Positions 34,805 through 43,950 of a stretch of 64,000 nt of DNA are shown here, piece after piece. A model generated the notes under the pieces. The model was not told the origin of the DNA. It ran no database searches and saw only the letters and a program-made list of their open reading frames with translations. How positions within the stretch are numbered: position 1 is the first letter of the stretch; each line of letters begins with the position of its first letter. Source of the DNA: Treponema bryantii NK4A124. GTDB lineage: Bacteria; Spirochaetota; Spirochaetia; Treponematales; Treponemataceae. Where the stretch lies: the NCBI RefSeq assembly GCF_000421345.1, contig NZ_ATWV01000008.1, positions 62,001 through 126,000 on the forward strand, given 5' to 3'. The position numbers and the translations under genes were made by a program.

Positions 34805-36189
34805 GCCTTGTGTCCTCCTATCTGAGAATTGCGGTCTATTGTTGTGGCACCCTCTTCCAGGTCCATTCCTTTTAAGATTGCATTCTTGCCGTACTTGCGT
34901 ATGATTTCCAGACGGGCCTTCTGCAAACTGTTTTCTTTTTCCTGATTGAGGCCACCTTCTTTTTCATCAACTTCATCAAAAAGTCCCGGCTGCCGCAGGC
35001 TTTCAGGTTTTGTATTATTTGCAGTGATATTCACGCGGCGCACCAGCCATGCAGGATTTGTGATTCTTTCGAAAAGTTCCACAAAGGCATCTACAATAGC
35101 ACGCGAGGAATTCGTTTCCGAGCCCAGCGAAGCACTTCCGTGGGCAGGCTTTGGAACTTCGCGGCCATAAAAATCGCGCACCACTTCTCCATCAAAATCT
35201 TTTAGATTAAGGCTTTCTACATCATAACCCACCTGAAGAGTAACAGACTCTGCAACAAGCTTCTTCTTAAACAAATCAAGTGCAAGCAGTTCCGCCATCT
35301 CCCTCACAATGATTTTTGCTTTTTCAAAAGTATAAGGCTCATGAAGCACCTGCCCGCTCCCAAGACTCTTCGCTTCAGATTTATAATTCTTTATATCCTT
35401 CATACCAACCGGTTCAAGTCCCCAGGCGTGGTCAATTAAAATCTCCGCATCAATTCCAAATTCCTTAAAAAGCAGATCGGGATTATCAAGCGAAGTTCGG
35501 GCAATATCCCCCATGGTTCGGATAAAATATTTGTTAAGTCTCTTAGCTGTAGCCCGCCCCACCCGCCAGAAGTCAGTCAGCGGCTGATGATTCCAGAGCT
35601 GACGTCGAAAGCCCGTAACATCAAGCTCAGCAATGCGAACTCCATCCTCGTCTGCAGGAATATGCTTTGCAACAATATCCATGGCAGCCTTACACAAAAA
35701 GAGATTTGGAGCGATGCCGGCAGTCGCTGTAATTCCGGTTTCATGCAGTACCTCGCGAATTACCTTTACAGCAAGCTCGTGGGCACTCAGCTTATAAAAT
35801 GGCAGATAACTTGTCGCATCAATAAAAACTTCATCAATAGAATAAACGTGAATATCCTCAGGCGAAAAATAGCGGAGGTAAACATTGTAAATGCGGGTTG
35901 AATACTGGATGTAAAGAGCCATGCGGGGCGGAGCCACAATGTAGTCCAGATCCTTTCCGGTTTGTCTTTTGAATTCCCGGGCCTTAGCCTCAACCTCAAA
36001 AAGCCGCGACCGCCCGCTGAGCCCGTAAGCCTTAAGAGCCGGGGTAACCGCAAGGCAGATAGTTTTACTGGTACGACTCTTGTCCGCCACAACAAGCTTA
36101 GTCGTAAGCGGGTCCAGCAACCGTTCCCGGCATTCCACAGAGGCATAAAAAGACTTTAAGTCGATTGCGATGTAGGTTTTGTCGGGCAT
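34801..36189 (-). CDS. Y-family DNA polymerase (DinB/UmuC-like)
   Basis: Translesion polymerase of 462 residues. Catalytic acidic residues are in YIAIDLKSFYASVEC (residue 10) and YSIDEVFID (about 118-119); the HhH region is around DFWRVGRATAKRL. Longer than DinB (~350) and nearer to the UmuC/plasmid ImpB group. A C-terminal QPGLFDEVDE resembles the beta-clamp motif QxxLF. Coupled to the small protein downstream. A weak SD (GGGAG, 15 bases upstream) precedes the ATG. No LexA box recognised. Confidence 0.88.
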   Translation of the reverse strand: MPDKTYIAIDLKSFYASVECRERLLDPLTTKLVVADKSRTSKTICLAVTPALKAYGLSGRSRLFEVEAKAREFKRQTGKDLDYIVAPPRMALYIQYSTRIYNVYLRYFSPEDIHVYSIDEVFIDATSYLPFYKLSAHELAVKVIREVLHETGITATAGIAPNLFLCKAAMDIVAKHIPADEDGVRIAELDVTGFRRQLWNHQPLTDFWRVGRATAKRLNKYFIRTMGDIARTSLDNPDLLFKEFGIDAEILIDHAWGLEPVGMKDIKNYKSEAKSLGSGQVLHEPYTFEKAKIIVREMAELLALDLFKKKLVAESVTLQVGYDVESLNLKDFDGEVVRDFYGREVPKPAHGSASLGSETNSSRAIVDAFVELFERITNPAWLVRRVNITANNTKPESLRQPGLFDEVDEKEGGLNQEKENSLQKARLEIIRKYGKNAILKGMDLEEGATTIDRNSQIGGHKA

Positions 36190-36210
36190 GAGGCAAAGGG
36201 TCTCCCTGTC

Positions 36211-36693
36211 CTAGAGTTCAAGATCAACTACTGTAGCGTCGGTAGCTTTAATAAGGTCGTTGGGTGCAATTTTGATTTGCACACCACGCTGGCCACCGCT
36301 GATGCAGACCTGGTCGTGAAGGATTACAGTTTCGTCGATAAAGGTGCGGAATTTTTTCTTCATGCCGATTGGAGTGCAGCCGCCGCGGATGTAACCGGTA
36401 AGTGCTAAGAGTTCTTCTGGGCGCACAGGGCCGATTTCCTTGCAGCCTGCAGCCTGGCGGGCCTTTTTGAGATTTATTTCTGATTCTGCGCTCTGACAGA
36501 ATACACAGATTTCTTTACTTTCTGTGCGCATTACGATTGTCTTGAAAACAGTTTCAGGAGCAACACCGAGTTTTTCGGACAAGCGGAGAGCAGCTCCTTT
36601 TGCAAGCTCGTGCTCGCCGTCATCTTCATATTCAGCAGTCTCGTAAGGAATTCCAAGTCCATCAAGGATGCGCATTGCATTTGTTTTCTTCAT
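36211..36693 (-). CDS. ybaK: Cys-tRNA(Pro)/Cys-tRNA(Cys) deacylase YbaK
   Basis: 160 residues. Removes cysteine mischarged on tRNA-Pro. Family motifs: VFKTIVMR, the LKKA lysines, and GYIRGGCTPIGMKKK near residue 103-117. A TAAACT box ends seven bases before ATG with no SD, a weak candidate for a leaderless start. Confidence 0.9.
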   Translation of the reverse strand: MKKTNAMRILDGLGIPYETAEYEDDGEHELAKGAALRLSEKLGVAPETVFKTIVMRTESKEICVFCQSAESEINLKKARQAAGCKEIGPVRPEELLALTGYIRGGCTPIGMKKKFRTFIDETVILHDQVCISGGQRGVQIKIAPNDLIKATDATVVDLEL

Positions 36694-36775
36694 GATGATA
36701 GTTTAACAGAAAATGCAAGATTCGTCATTGTATATCATTGTATAGACTGCTTCGTCGCGAAGTGCCTCGCAATAT

Positions 36776-38944
36776 CTAGATCTCTGCTCCCTCCCGCACA
36801 AAGAGTGGCATTTTTTGAATTGGAGCTTCTGCTTTAATCCACTGACCGCCCTTCAATTTTTCTCCTGTCCAGAAATCATACCAATCGCAATCAGCAGGAA
36901 GATAAACATCAATAAGAGGTGAAGTTTTATAAGGCACAGCAGCATCTGCCAGCTCGTATTTTTCAAAATCAATAAATGACTTAGTTACCGGACAAACCAT
37001 AATTTCAGGTCCGAACATAAACTGAGTCGAAATATCAAAAAGTGACTTATCATTAAACTCCATAAAAAGCGGCCTTATAAAACTTTCGTCATTTTCACTA
37101 ACCCGCTGAGCCACCTGCTTTATATAAGGCAGAAGCTTGTAACGAAGTTTGATAAAACTAACAAGTGTGTCATAAAAAACATTTGTCTTGTCGCAGAAGG
37201 CCCAGGGCTCGCGGCGGCAGTCTGTTCCATGGGCGCGGAACATTGGAAGAAAAGCTCCAAACTGAAACCATCTTGTATATAATTCGCGATAGGCCGGGTC
37301 GCCGTTTGCCTCAGAATAATCTCCGTTCCAGTACCAGGCTTCTCCACGCTTTACAAAAAAAGCTCCTATATCAACAGTCCAGTAAGGAATGCCCGAAAGG
37401 CCAAACTGACAGGCCTGCACCACCTGATTTTTGAGAACGCTCCATTTTGCAGAGGTATCGCCAGACCAGAGTGTAACTCCGTAACGCTGACTTCCTGGGT
37501 AACCGCTTCGGGTAAGAGTCAGTACAGGGCGGTCCGGAAAATCGCGAGTCTGTCCTTCAAACATTCCGCGAGCATGATAAAGACCGTAAGCATTTGCCTT
37601 TTGAGGGGGCATGATGTCGCCGCTTGCCTGAAGATATTCAGCATAACTATTTTCCGGCAGCGGCTTTTCTATATGGCCCCACTCCGGCGTGAGAGGTTCG
37701 CTTGAATCACACCACCAGCTTTCAACACCTAAGTCAGCAAGGCCTTTTTTTGCCTGCTTCCAGTAAAGCTCGCGGCCGGCCTTGTCAAAAGCATTGCAGA
37801 TATTCACACCGGAAAGCAGAGTACCCGCTTCCTTCATCTCTTTATAATTTTCTGATTTTTCGTCCATTGTCGGCCAGATGGAAATCATAAAATGAACATC
37901 ATCTTCGTGAAGCTTTTTTACCATAGCAGGAATATCCGGGAAGCGTTTTTTATCAAAGGATTTCTGTCCCCACATTCCATCCTCCCAGGAAAGCCAGTCC
38001 AGAACAATCAGACTGAGAGGGATGTCCCGCTTTTTAAATTCTGCAACAGTATCCAGAATCTCCTGCTGACTTTCATAACGCTCCTGAGACTGAACATACC
38101 CCAGTGCAAAATCTGGTGGCAAAGTTGCCTTTCCTGTAAGGGAACGCATACGTCCAATGATTTTAGAAAAACTGGCCGGTGCAATCACAAAATAATCAAG
38201 ATAATAATCTGCATTTGTATAAAAGTAAGAACCATATTGCGTGTCACTAAAAACTGCGGGACTCTGTGTTGTAAAAAGCAAACCATAACCACGACTGGAA
38301 ATCAAAAATGGAATTGCGATTTTTTTATTTGCCTGATGCAGATACTGGGTAGTGCCGCGATAGTTCCACACCCCTTCTTCCATCTGTCCAAGACCAAAAA
38401 GTTTTTCATTGGAAGCAAAAGCAAAGTTCACTCTTGTATGATAAAGACTTTCAACATATTCCTTATCTGCGGCAAGCACCCGTTTTTTTAGGCCGTCGGC
38501 AGTTTTCACTTCTTCTGTTTTTATCTGGCCGACAGATTTATAAACATCAAACTTTTCAATGGAATGGCTATGCTCAAAGGCTTCAGAAAAAAGCGGTGCT
38601 TCCTCTACCTGTCCGCCCTTTGCACCACCAGAAAGCTTAAATACCTTTACAGCCCCGGATGCCCTGCAAACGTGAACAGCAAGTCCCTTAGTACGAACAA
38701 TAATTTCTTCAGCACTTTCTGTCAGCGAATAATCATCCTGCTTCAGCAAAGTCAAATCTGACAGCAGCATCCCCTCGCCTTGTCTTTTATCAAAGTCACC
38801 ATTTTCAGAATAGGACACTCGGAGCACATCTTCAAAATATAAACGAAGCCTGAGTATGGACTTTTCAGATTTAAGAAAAACTTCTCCCCCATTGCAAGTC
38901 ACACTCTCGATTCTATCTGATTTTCCAGCTATTGCAGTAAGCAT
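36776..38944 (-). CDS. Glycoside hydrolase family 31 (alpha-glucosidase/alpha-xylosidase)
   Basis: 722 residues, no signal peptide, so cytoplasmic. GH31 order: N-terminal beta-sandwich, catalytic TIM barrel with nucleophile Asp in ESWWCDSSEP and the acid/base region SGDTSAKW, then MFRAHGTDCRREPWAF and a C-terminal sheet domain. The WCDSSEP form is nearer to YicI-like alpha-xylosidases and sulfoquinovosidase relatives than to maltases. SD AGAGGA. It follows the 601-residue gene by 12 bases, so the two probably act on the same oligosaccharide. Confidence 0.9.
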   Translation of the reverse strand: MLTAIAGKSDRIESVTCNGGEVFLKSEKSILRLRLYFEDVLRVSYSENGDFDKRQGEGMLLSDLTLLKQDDYSLTESAEEIIVRTKGLAVHVCRASGAVKVFKLSGGAKGGQVEEAPLFSEAFEHSHSIEKFDVYKSVGQIKTEEVKTADGLKKRVLAADKEYVESLYHTRVNFAFASNEKLFGLGQMEEGVWNYRGTTQYLHQANKKIAIPFLISSRGYGLLFTTQSPAVFSDTQYGSYFYTNADYYLDYFVIAPASFSKIIGRMRSLTGKATLPPDFALGYVQSQERYESQQEILDTVAEFKKRDIPLSLIVLDWLSWEDGMWGQKSFDKKRFPDIPAMVKKLHEDDVHFMISIWPTMDEKSENYKEMKEAGTLLSGVNICNAFDKAGRELYWKQAKKGLADLGVESWWCDSSEPLTPEWGHIEKPLPENSYAEYLQASGDIMPPQKANAYGLYHARGMFEGQTRDFPDRPVLTLTRSGYPGSQRYGVTLWSGDTSAKWSVLKNQVVQACQFGLSGIPYWTVDIGAFFVKRGEAWYWNGDYSEANGDPAYRELYTRWFQFGAFLPMFRAHGTDCRREPWAFCDKTNVFYDTLVSFIKLRYKLLPYIKQVAQRVSENDESFIRPLFMEFNDKSLFDISTQFMFGPEIMVCPVTKSFIDFEKYELADAAVPYKTSPLIDVYLPADCDWYDFWTGEKLKGGQWIKAEAPIQKMPLFVREGAEI

Positions 38945-38956
38945 AAAATCCTCTTA

Positions 38957-40762
38957 TTAATATTTTACTTCAAAGAAAACAAAATCTCCCGGCTGAATTC
39001 TTACATGAAAGAGAGCCTCGTTTTCTTCTGAGCCCAGCTTGATTTTTTGGACTCCGAAAGGCTCCAGAGTTTGAATTGTCCACGGCATAGGCTTTTCACC
39101 GTCAGAAAGGCGGTGCAGCTCTTTTGCCTCTCCCCTAACGTGAAGGTCAAATTCCTGCGGCGCGCAGCCATCCCAGGTGTGACAGTAAAGACCATAAGTT
39201 TTATTATCGTAAGCAAAAAGCGAAACGCCTACGCCACCATCAATTGTAACTCCGCAGACATCCAGCTCCTGGCGAATCTGAGTAAGAACTTCAACCGGCA
39301 GGTCATAAAGCTTAGACGGCATATCAGGAACTGTTAGAACTGTTAGTCTACCCTTACCATAAGTATCATAGCACAAAATACTTTCATGATATTCACCATG
39401 GCCCGCATTCATCACAGACCAGGTGGCATTATTGCGGTGTTCAATCGAAGGGAAGGTAATCGGCACGGCTCCCTTTACGTAAGCAGTTCTATAATTTCCG
39501 TTTATGTTGTAATGGAACTCGTCGGCCGTTAGTGTGCGCTCACGATAACTAACGCCCGTTAGTTGCCCCAGCTGCTCAGGGCATTTTTTCAAGGCGCCAA
39601 TCACAAAGCCGCTTGTTACGATTGCGTTTCCGCCTGCCTTCACGAAAGCTTCAATCTTCGAAATTATCTTTTCATCTTTCAAAGCCGATGCAGTCAGCAG
39701 CACCTTGTTAGCCCCCGCTTTCACTCCGGCCCCCGCAACCTCACTAAAGGTCGGAAAGTCACAAACCGGCTCCATAGGAACTCCAATCATGCCAAGGAAA
39801 TCTTCCAGATGATCTTCACCCTGTGAATTAAAAGGAAGATAAGTCTTTAAGCCCACAGGCTCTCCCAGCTGCCCCACAATTGCATCAAGCTTTTTATACA
39901 TAAAGCCAAGCGGAGTTGCACGTTTATTTCCTGCCAGAGCCGGCCAGCAGAACATCATAATTTCTTTTGGCTTTGCAAAGGCAGTAAGATAAGCCTGCTC
40001 AAGATAAGTATCAATTCTGTCGCAGTCAAAAGGATCAAACCAGCCGCCGCCGTTACGACCGGTAGCAACGCTTTCAAAATAGCGCATGAGAGAATAACTG
40101 AGATAGCGAGGCAGGTGCTGATCTGTCTGAGCTCCGTGACGGGTCTCTGTCCCGGTATAAATTGAATCAAAAATCTCCGGCTGCTGTCCCGGGTTATATC
40201 CGGTCTGTGCAAAGCTTTCCCGCCAGTTTGGATATTTGATGATTATGTGAACCTTAGGATTTACCTTTTTTGCAGGCCCGATAATCAGGTCGCGGGAAAC
40301 TTCCATCATCTTTTCAAGACGGAACTCTTCCCAGCTGCGCTCGCCTTTCTCGCGGATACAGTCCTCACACTGACATTGAGTAAAAAAGAAATCATCTATA
40401 ATAAACTCATCAAACTGACTTGCAGTATATTCGCTGACTTCCTTAAGGCGGGCCCGCATAGGCTCATTGCTGTAACAGAAGGTATTAAAAAGGCGTTGAC
40501 GTTTTTTATCGGTCTCGTTCAGGTCCGGAGTAACAGTTGTAATTCCACCCGAAACTTCAATTCGGTAATCCTTCATAACCCGCTTGAACATATCAAGCTG
40601 TTCTTTTTTAGCAAACTCGTCGCGGTAGGTTTCCAGATAGATTTTGTCTATGCCGACATATTTCTGTAAAAAATCAGCCTGCTCACGAAGTTCTTCTTCT
40701 GTGATGTGATTTACCCAGCCGGCAACGCAGTAGGTTACGGTTTTGAAGTTTTTATAGTGCAT
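38957..40762 (-). CDS. Uncharacterised glycosidase-like protein
   Basis: 601 residues, cytoplasmic, not assigned to a family by me. The first ~330 residues look like a TIM barrel (YVGIDKIYLETYRDEF, then FIIDDFFFTQCQCEDC, IIIKYPNWRES); 340-470 like a Rossmann/beta-galactosidase trimerisation-type domain (GANKVLLTASAL, GGNAIVTSGF); the C terminus is beta-rich. This is the layout of GH42-like enzymes. The CxCxxC after the DD motif may bind metal. SD AAAGGAG. Same operon as the GH31 enzyme. Confidence 0.7.
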   Translation of the reverse strand: MHYKNFKTVTYCVAGWVNHITEEELREQADFLQKYVGIDKIYLETYRDEFAKKEQLDMFKRVMKDYRIEVSGGITTVTPDLNETDKKRQRLFNTFCYSNEPMRARLKEVSEYTASQFDEFIIDDFFFTQCQCEDCIREKGERSWEEFRLEKMMEVSRDLIIGPAKKVNPKVHIIIKYPNWRESFAQTGYNPGQQPEIFDSIYTGTETRHGAQTDQHLPRYLSYSLMRYFESVATGRNGGGWFDPFDCDRIDTYLEQAYLTAFAKPKEIMMFCWPALAGNKRATPLGFMYKKLDAIVGQLGEPVGLKTYLPFNSQGEDHLEDFLGMIGVPMEPVCDFPTFSEVAGAGVKAGANKVLLTASALKDEKIISKIEAFVKAGGNAIVTSGFVIGALKKCPEQLGQLTGVSYRERTLTADEFHYNINGNYRTAYVKGAVPITFPSIEHRNNATWSVMNAGHGEYHESILCYDTYGKGRLTVLTVPDMPSKLYDLPVEVLTQIRQELDVCGVTIDGGVGVSLFAYDNKTYGLYCHTWDGCAPQEFDLHVRGEAKELHRLSDGEKPMPWTIQTLEPFGVQKIKLGSEENEALFHVRIQPGDFVFFEVKY

Positions 40763-40774
40763 GATTTTCTCCTT

Positions 40775-41566
40775 TTAGAATTTCAAAGTACCGACTACGG
40801 TTGTCTCATCGTCATCATCATAAGATTTTTTATTCCGTGGACTATTGCGGTCAAGTTCTTCTGCATAGGCAGCTTTTTCTGCCCGGCTCAAAAGTCCGCC
40901 TCGTCTGCCACTGCCGTCAGCCCCAGCCGCACTCTTTGTTGCCTTCTTTTCCGCCTTCATTTTTGGAGAAGTAAGGAAAGCAAAAAGACTTCCGCACAGG
41001 CCGCCCGCAATACAGATGATGATTTGTACAGTTCCTGCCCCGCTAAAAATCTGCAGCAGAACAAAAAGCACCATCACAGCCGCAAAAGACAGAGGAAACT
41101 TCTTTTTAGAAAAGGACATAAAGGCATTGAGAAAAATCATCATGCACAAAACCGGCACCGCGCCCACAAGACTGGTCTCACAGAAGCAGGCATTAAGAAC
41201 ACCGGCAAATAGAGCCGACACAAAAATCATAATTCCGATAATCACTGAACCATAACGTTCTTCCATGGCAGGGCCCAGAAGCATAATCAAAATCAGATTA
41301 GTAAAAAGAAGGGAAGCCCCGCCGGCAGCAGCTCCAAAAATATAAAAAAGAAGGCGCAGGTAAGAAAGCGGCGCAGAAGGAATAAAGGGCAAGACTCCCG
41401 CCTGACTGGTAGGAGAAGCAAAGATTTTTTCCAGCCCGCCAGCCTTCCCGCTTTTTGCCAGAAGCATATTTAATAGAAAGATAATTGCAGAAACAATCAC
41501 AAAGGTCAAAGTTACAGGTGCATCGTAAGCAACTTTTAAATCAATTTTAAATTTCTTTTTAGCCAT
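40775..41566 (-). CDS. Rhomboid-like membrane protein lacking catalytic residues
   Basis: 263 residues, about six membrane segments (20-200) and a charged, Gly/Lys-rich cytoplasmic tail. The pattern LLFTNLILIMLLGPAMEERYGS is that of rhomboid TM2 (normally HLLFNxxxLxxxGxxLE), but the active-site GxSG is replaced by SLVGAVPV and no His is seen in TM6. This makes it a probable pseudo-rhomboid. TATAAT at 41578-41573 is six bases from the ATG and there is no SD: leaderless. Confidence 0.68.
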   Translation of the reverse strand: MAKKKFKIDLKVAYDAPVTLTFVIVSAIIFLLNMLLAKSGKAGGLEKIFASPTSQAGVLPFIPSAPLSYLRLLFYIFGAAAGGASLLFTNLILIMLLGPAMEERYGSVIIGIMIFVSALFAGVLNACFCETSLVGAVPVLCMMIFLNAFMSFSKKKFPLSFAAVMVLFVLLQIFSGAGTVQIIICIAGGLCGSLFAFLTSPKMKAEKKATKSAAGADGSGRRGGLLSRAEKAAYAEELDRNSPRNKKSYDDDDETTVVGTLKF

Positions 41567-41586
41567 AAAAATATTATAGCACAGAT

Positions 41587-42219
41587 TTATTTAAAACGCT
41601 CAATCAATTCTTCGCGGCTTTTTACACCGATTTTTGCATAAAGGCGGCTGGTATAATTTTCAACGGTTCGCGGAGAAATAAAAAGTTCGTCGCAAATTTC
41701 TTTGTTTGATTTTTCCTGAAGAATCGCTTCAAAAATATTGCGTTCCTGCTTTGAAAGCACAGACACAATTGAGTCAACTTTATTCTGGGCTTCGGTCATA
41801 TACTGCTCAAGATATGTACCACCGCTCTGCACAACATCCAGGCAGCGGGCAAGTTCTTCTTCCTTTGCAACCTTGGAGATATAGCCTTTTGCACCGGAAT
41901 CTTTTGCCTGCAAAACAAAGCCTGTTGTATCAAACATTGAATACATAACGCATTTTATTTCCGGCCATTTTTCCGAAATCTTTTTTACAAGCGAAAAGCC
42001 GGTTTCACCAATCAGCTGAACGTCAACAATTATAATTTCTGGAAAGGCTGTATCGCGAAGCTTCGCGTCCATCTTGCTCAGACACTCAAGACATTCCAGG
42101 CATTCTTTTGAATCTGCAAAATCTTTGGGAACCCGCCAGGAGGTGTGCTGCTCGAGCCAGGCTTTAAGTCCGTTCCGCACCATGTTATGGTCATCTACGA
42201 TATAAAGAATGTTTTTCAT
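41587..42219 (-). CDS. Response regulator, NarL/LuxR type
   Basis: 210 residues: receiver domain with phospho-acceptor Asp in EIIIVDVQL and a C-terminal LuxR HTH (NKEICDELFISPRTVENYTSRLYAKIG). The start overlaps the kinase stop in ATGA. Target unknown; the GH5 gene or the pseudo-rhomboid gene next to it are candidates. Confidence 0.92.
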   Translation of the reverse strand: MKNILYIVDDHNMVRNGLKAWLEQHTSWRVPKDFADSKECLECLECLSKMDAKLRDTAFPEIIIVDVQLIGETGFSLVKKISEKWPEIKCVMYSMFDTTGFVLQAKDSGAKGYISKVAKEEELARCLDVVQSGGTYLEQYMTEAQNKVDSIVSVLSKQERNIFEAILQEKSNKEICDELFISPRTVENYTSRLYAKIGVKSREELIERFK

Positions 42220-43790
42220 TTTGCGCTCTCCAAAGGTAATTCGATTTTGATTTCCATACCGTCATTCTGTGCTGTAAAAAATTCTATCTGCCCGCCGATA
42301 AGCTCCATTCTGTCCTTCATACCGCGGAGCCCCAGATGCTCTTTGCTCTTGAGCTTTTTGGCAAGTTCATTCTGATTGCAGCCAATGCCGTCGTCTGTAA
42401 TGTAAATCAAAAGTGCTGGCTTGCCGCCGCCGGAAGAATCGGCCTTTTTAATAAAGATGGAAGCCTGGGTTGCATAAGAATGCTTTTCTATATTCGTAAG
42501 CGCTTCCTGAATTACTCGGAAAAGATTTTGAGTTTTTTCTTTTTCAAGCACCGGATATTCAAAACCTTCTTCAACCTTAAAGACACAGGGGATATGGGTT
42601 CGCGCACTGAACTGCTGAACCAGCGAATTGATTATAGAAATAAGTTCAAACTGAGTAGAATCTCCTTCGCTGTGGCTGGTAAGTTCCGCCGGAGTGAGAT
42701 TGTAGCATATGTTACGCAGCTTAATTATGCAGTCGGTTGCAAGGTCTTCAATTTTGGTCTGTCGCGTTTTAGAAGCCTGGTCCACCACAAGATTTTCAGT
42801 TTCAAGACGCAGCACGCGGATATCCTGTACAACCGAGTCGTGAATGTCCCGGCTGATTTTTGCGCGTTCTTTTTCCTGAATATCAAAAATCATTTTGTTG
42901 TGCTCAATACGGGAAGCTTCCTTTTGACCACCCCGTATTTTCTTAAGTACAAGAATCAAGACCACAGCAAAAATCACAAGAACTACAACAAAGACTGCAA
43001 CAAGCGATAGCTGTGCCAAGACTTTCTGCTTTCTTGCATAAGCCCGGTCAATTTTTTCCGCCGCCTTTTTTGCAAGCTCCAGACTTTCGTATTTTTTCAG
43101 TTTTTCTGTAAGACAGTTAAATACCCACCAGGAGCTTTCATCTTCATCGCAGATTAAAAGGGTGTAGTCGGTAAACTTAAAGCACTGTTCATGCTCATGA
43201 AATTCAGAGGAGTTAGGCCGTTTTACTTCCATAAAATTATAAAAGGAATTAAAGCTTGCCTGCTTTACAGCTTCTGGAATTGAAAAAATAAAGTTTCCGC
43301 CAGTATCTTCTATTTTATAAAGCTGTCCGCTATGCTCTGCAGTGTCGTGCAAAAGCCAGACACCGGTTTTATTCACAGCCAAATAACCTCGACCTTTATC
43401 CATAGGTGTTGAGTCGAGTTTAAGCGGATTATCCTTAATTCCTGTCTGTGATGCAATCCAGAGCCCGGGAGAATTTCCCCAGGCAGAACAGAAATAAAAC
43501 TTTTTTGAAAAAGGACTAAAGACAATATTTCCGACTCCACTCCCAGAATCCCAGAGTTTATGGATTCTTACGTCTGCCATGAATCTGCCGTTCAAAAAGT
43601 AATAAACGACATCTTGCCATTCTATGTCATCTGTTACATGCATTAAAAAAAGAGAATTATCTTCATTCCCAACACAGTTCCACATCCAGAGATCTTGCAA
43701 ATCTTCATGATGATCATCACTCTGGGCCGAAAGGGAGAAAAGTATAGTTATAGAAAAAACGACAATACAAAAAATCTTTTTTATATGCAT
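42216..43790 (-). CDS. Sensor histidine kinase, HisKA_3/NarX-like, with periplasmic sensor
   Basis: 524 residues. Signal/anchor MHIKKIFCIVVFSITILFSLSA, a periplasmic domain of about 240 residues without recognised family (YYFLNGRFMADVRIHKLWDSG suggests a beta-propeller-like repeat), one membrane segment near 270-292, then HisKA_3 with phospho-His in RDIHDSVVQDIRVLR and a HATPase with DDGIGCNQ and GLRGMKDR. I start at 43790: TATAAT (43802-43797) is six bases upstream and there is no SD, so this is a leaderless start; the frame extends further but into the divergent region. Confidence 0.87.
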   Translation of the reverse strand: MHIKKIFCIVVFSITILFSLSAQSDDHHEDLQDLWMWNCVGNEDNSLFLMHVTDDIEWQDVVYYFLNGRFMADVRIHKLWDSGSGVGNIVFSPFSKKFYFCSAWGNSPGLWIASQTGIKDNPLKLDSTPMDKGRGYLAVNKTGVWLLHDTAEHSGQLYKIEDTGGNFIFSIPEAVKQASFNSFYNFMEVKRPNSSEFHEHEQCFKFTDYTLLICDEDESSWWVFNCLTEKLKKYESLELAKKAAEKIDRAYARKQKVLAQLSLVAVFVVVLVIFAVVLILVLKKIRGGQKEASRIEHNKMIFDIQEKERAKISRDIHDSVVQDIRVLRLETENLVVDQASKTRQTKIEDLATDCIIKLRNICYNLTPAELTSHSEGDSTQFELISIINSLVQQFSARTHIPCVFKVEEGFEYPVLEKEKTQNLFRVIQEALTNIEKHSYATQASIFIKKADSSGGGKPALLIYITDDGIGCNQNELAKKLKSKEHLGLRGMKDRMELIGGQIEFFTAQNDGMEIKIELPLESAK

Positions 43791-43823
43791 AATTTTATTA
43801 TACATCAAGATTTCTAAAATGAT

Positions 43824-43874
43824 ATACAGAGTTGAACTCACAAAAAATTGTGAGTTCAACTCTGTATTTTTTTC
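43824..43874. other. Perfect 20-bp inverted repeat with T-run in a divergent intergenic region
   Basis: Arms 43824-43843 and 43848-43867 are perfectly complementary with a loop of four A; seven T follow on the plus strand. It has the shape of a plus-strand terminator, but no plus-strand gene precedes it. It lies between the kinase gene and the GH5 gene and could be a regulator site, an antisense terminator or the end of a small RNA. Confidence 0.7.
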
Positions 43875-43950
43875 ATAAAAACACTCTGATAATTGTCTTA
43901 TAAACAACGTCACTGATGCGATGTTGTAAAATATTTTTATAGGAGTGTTT

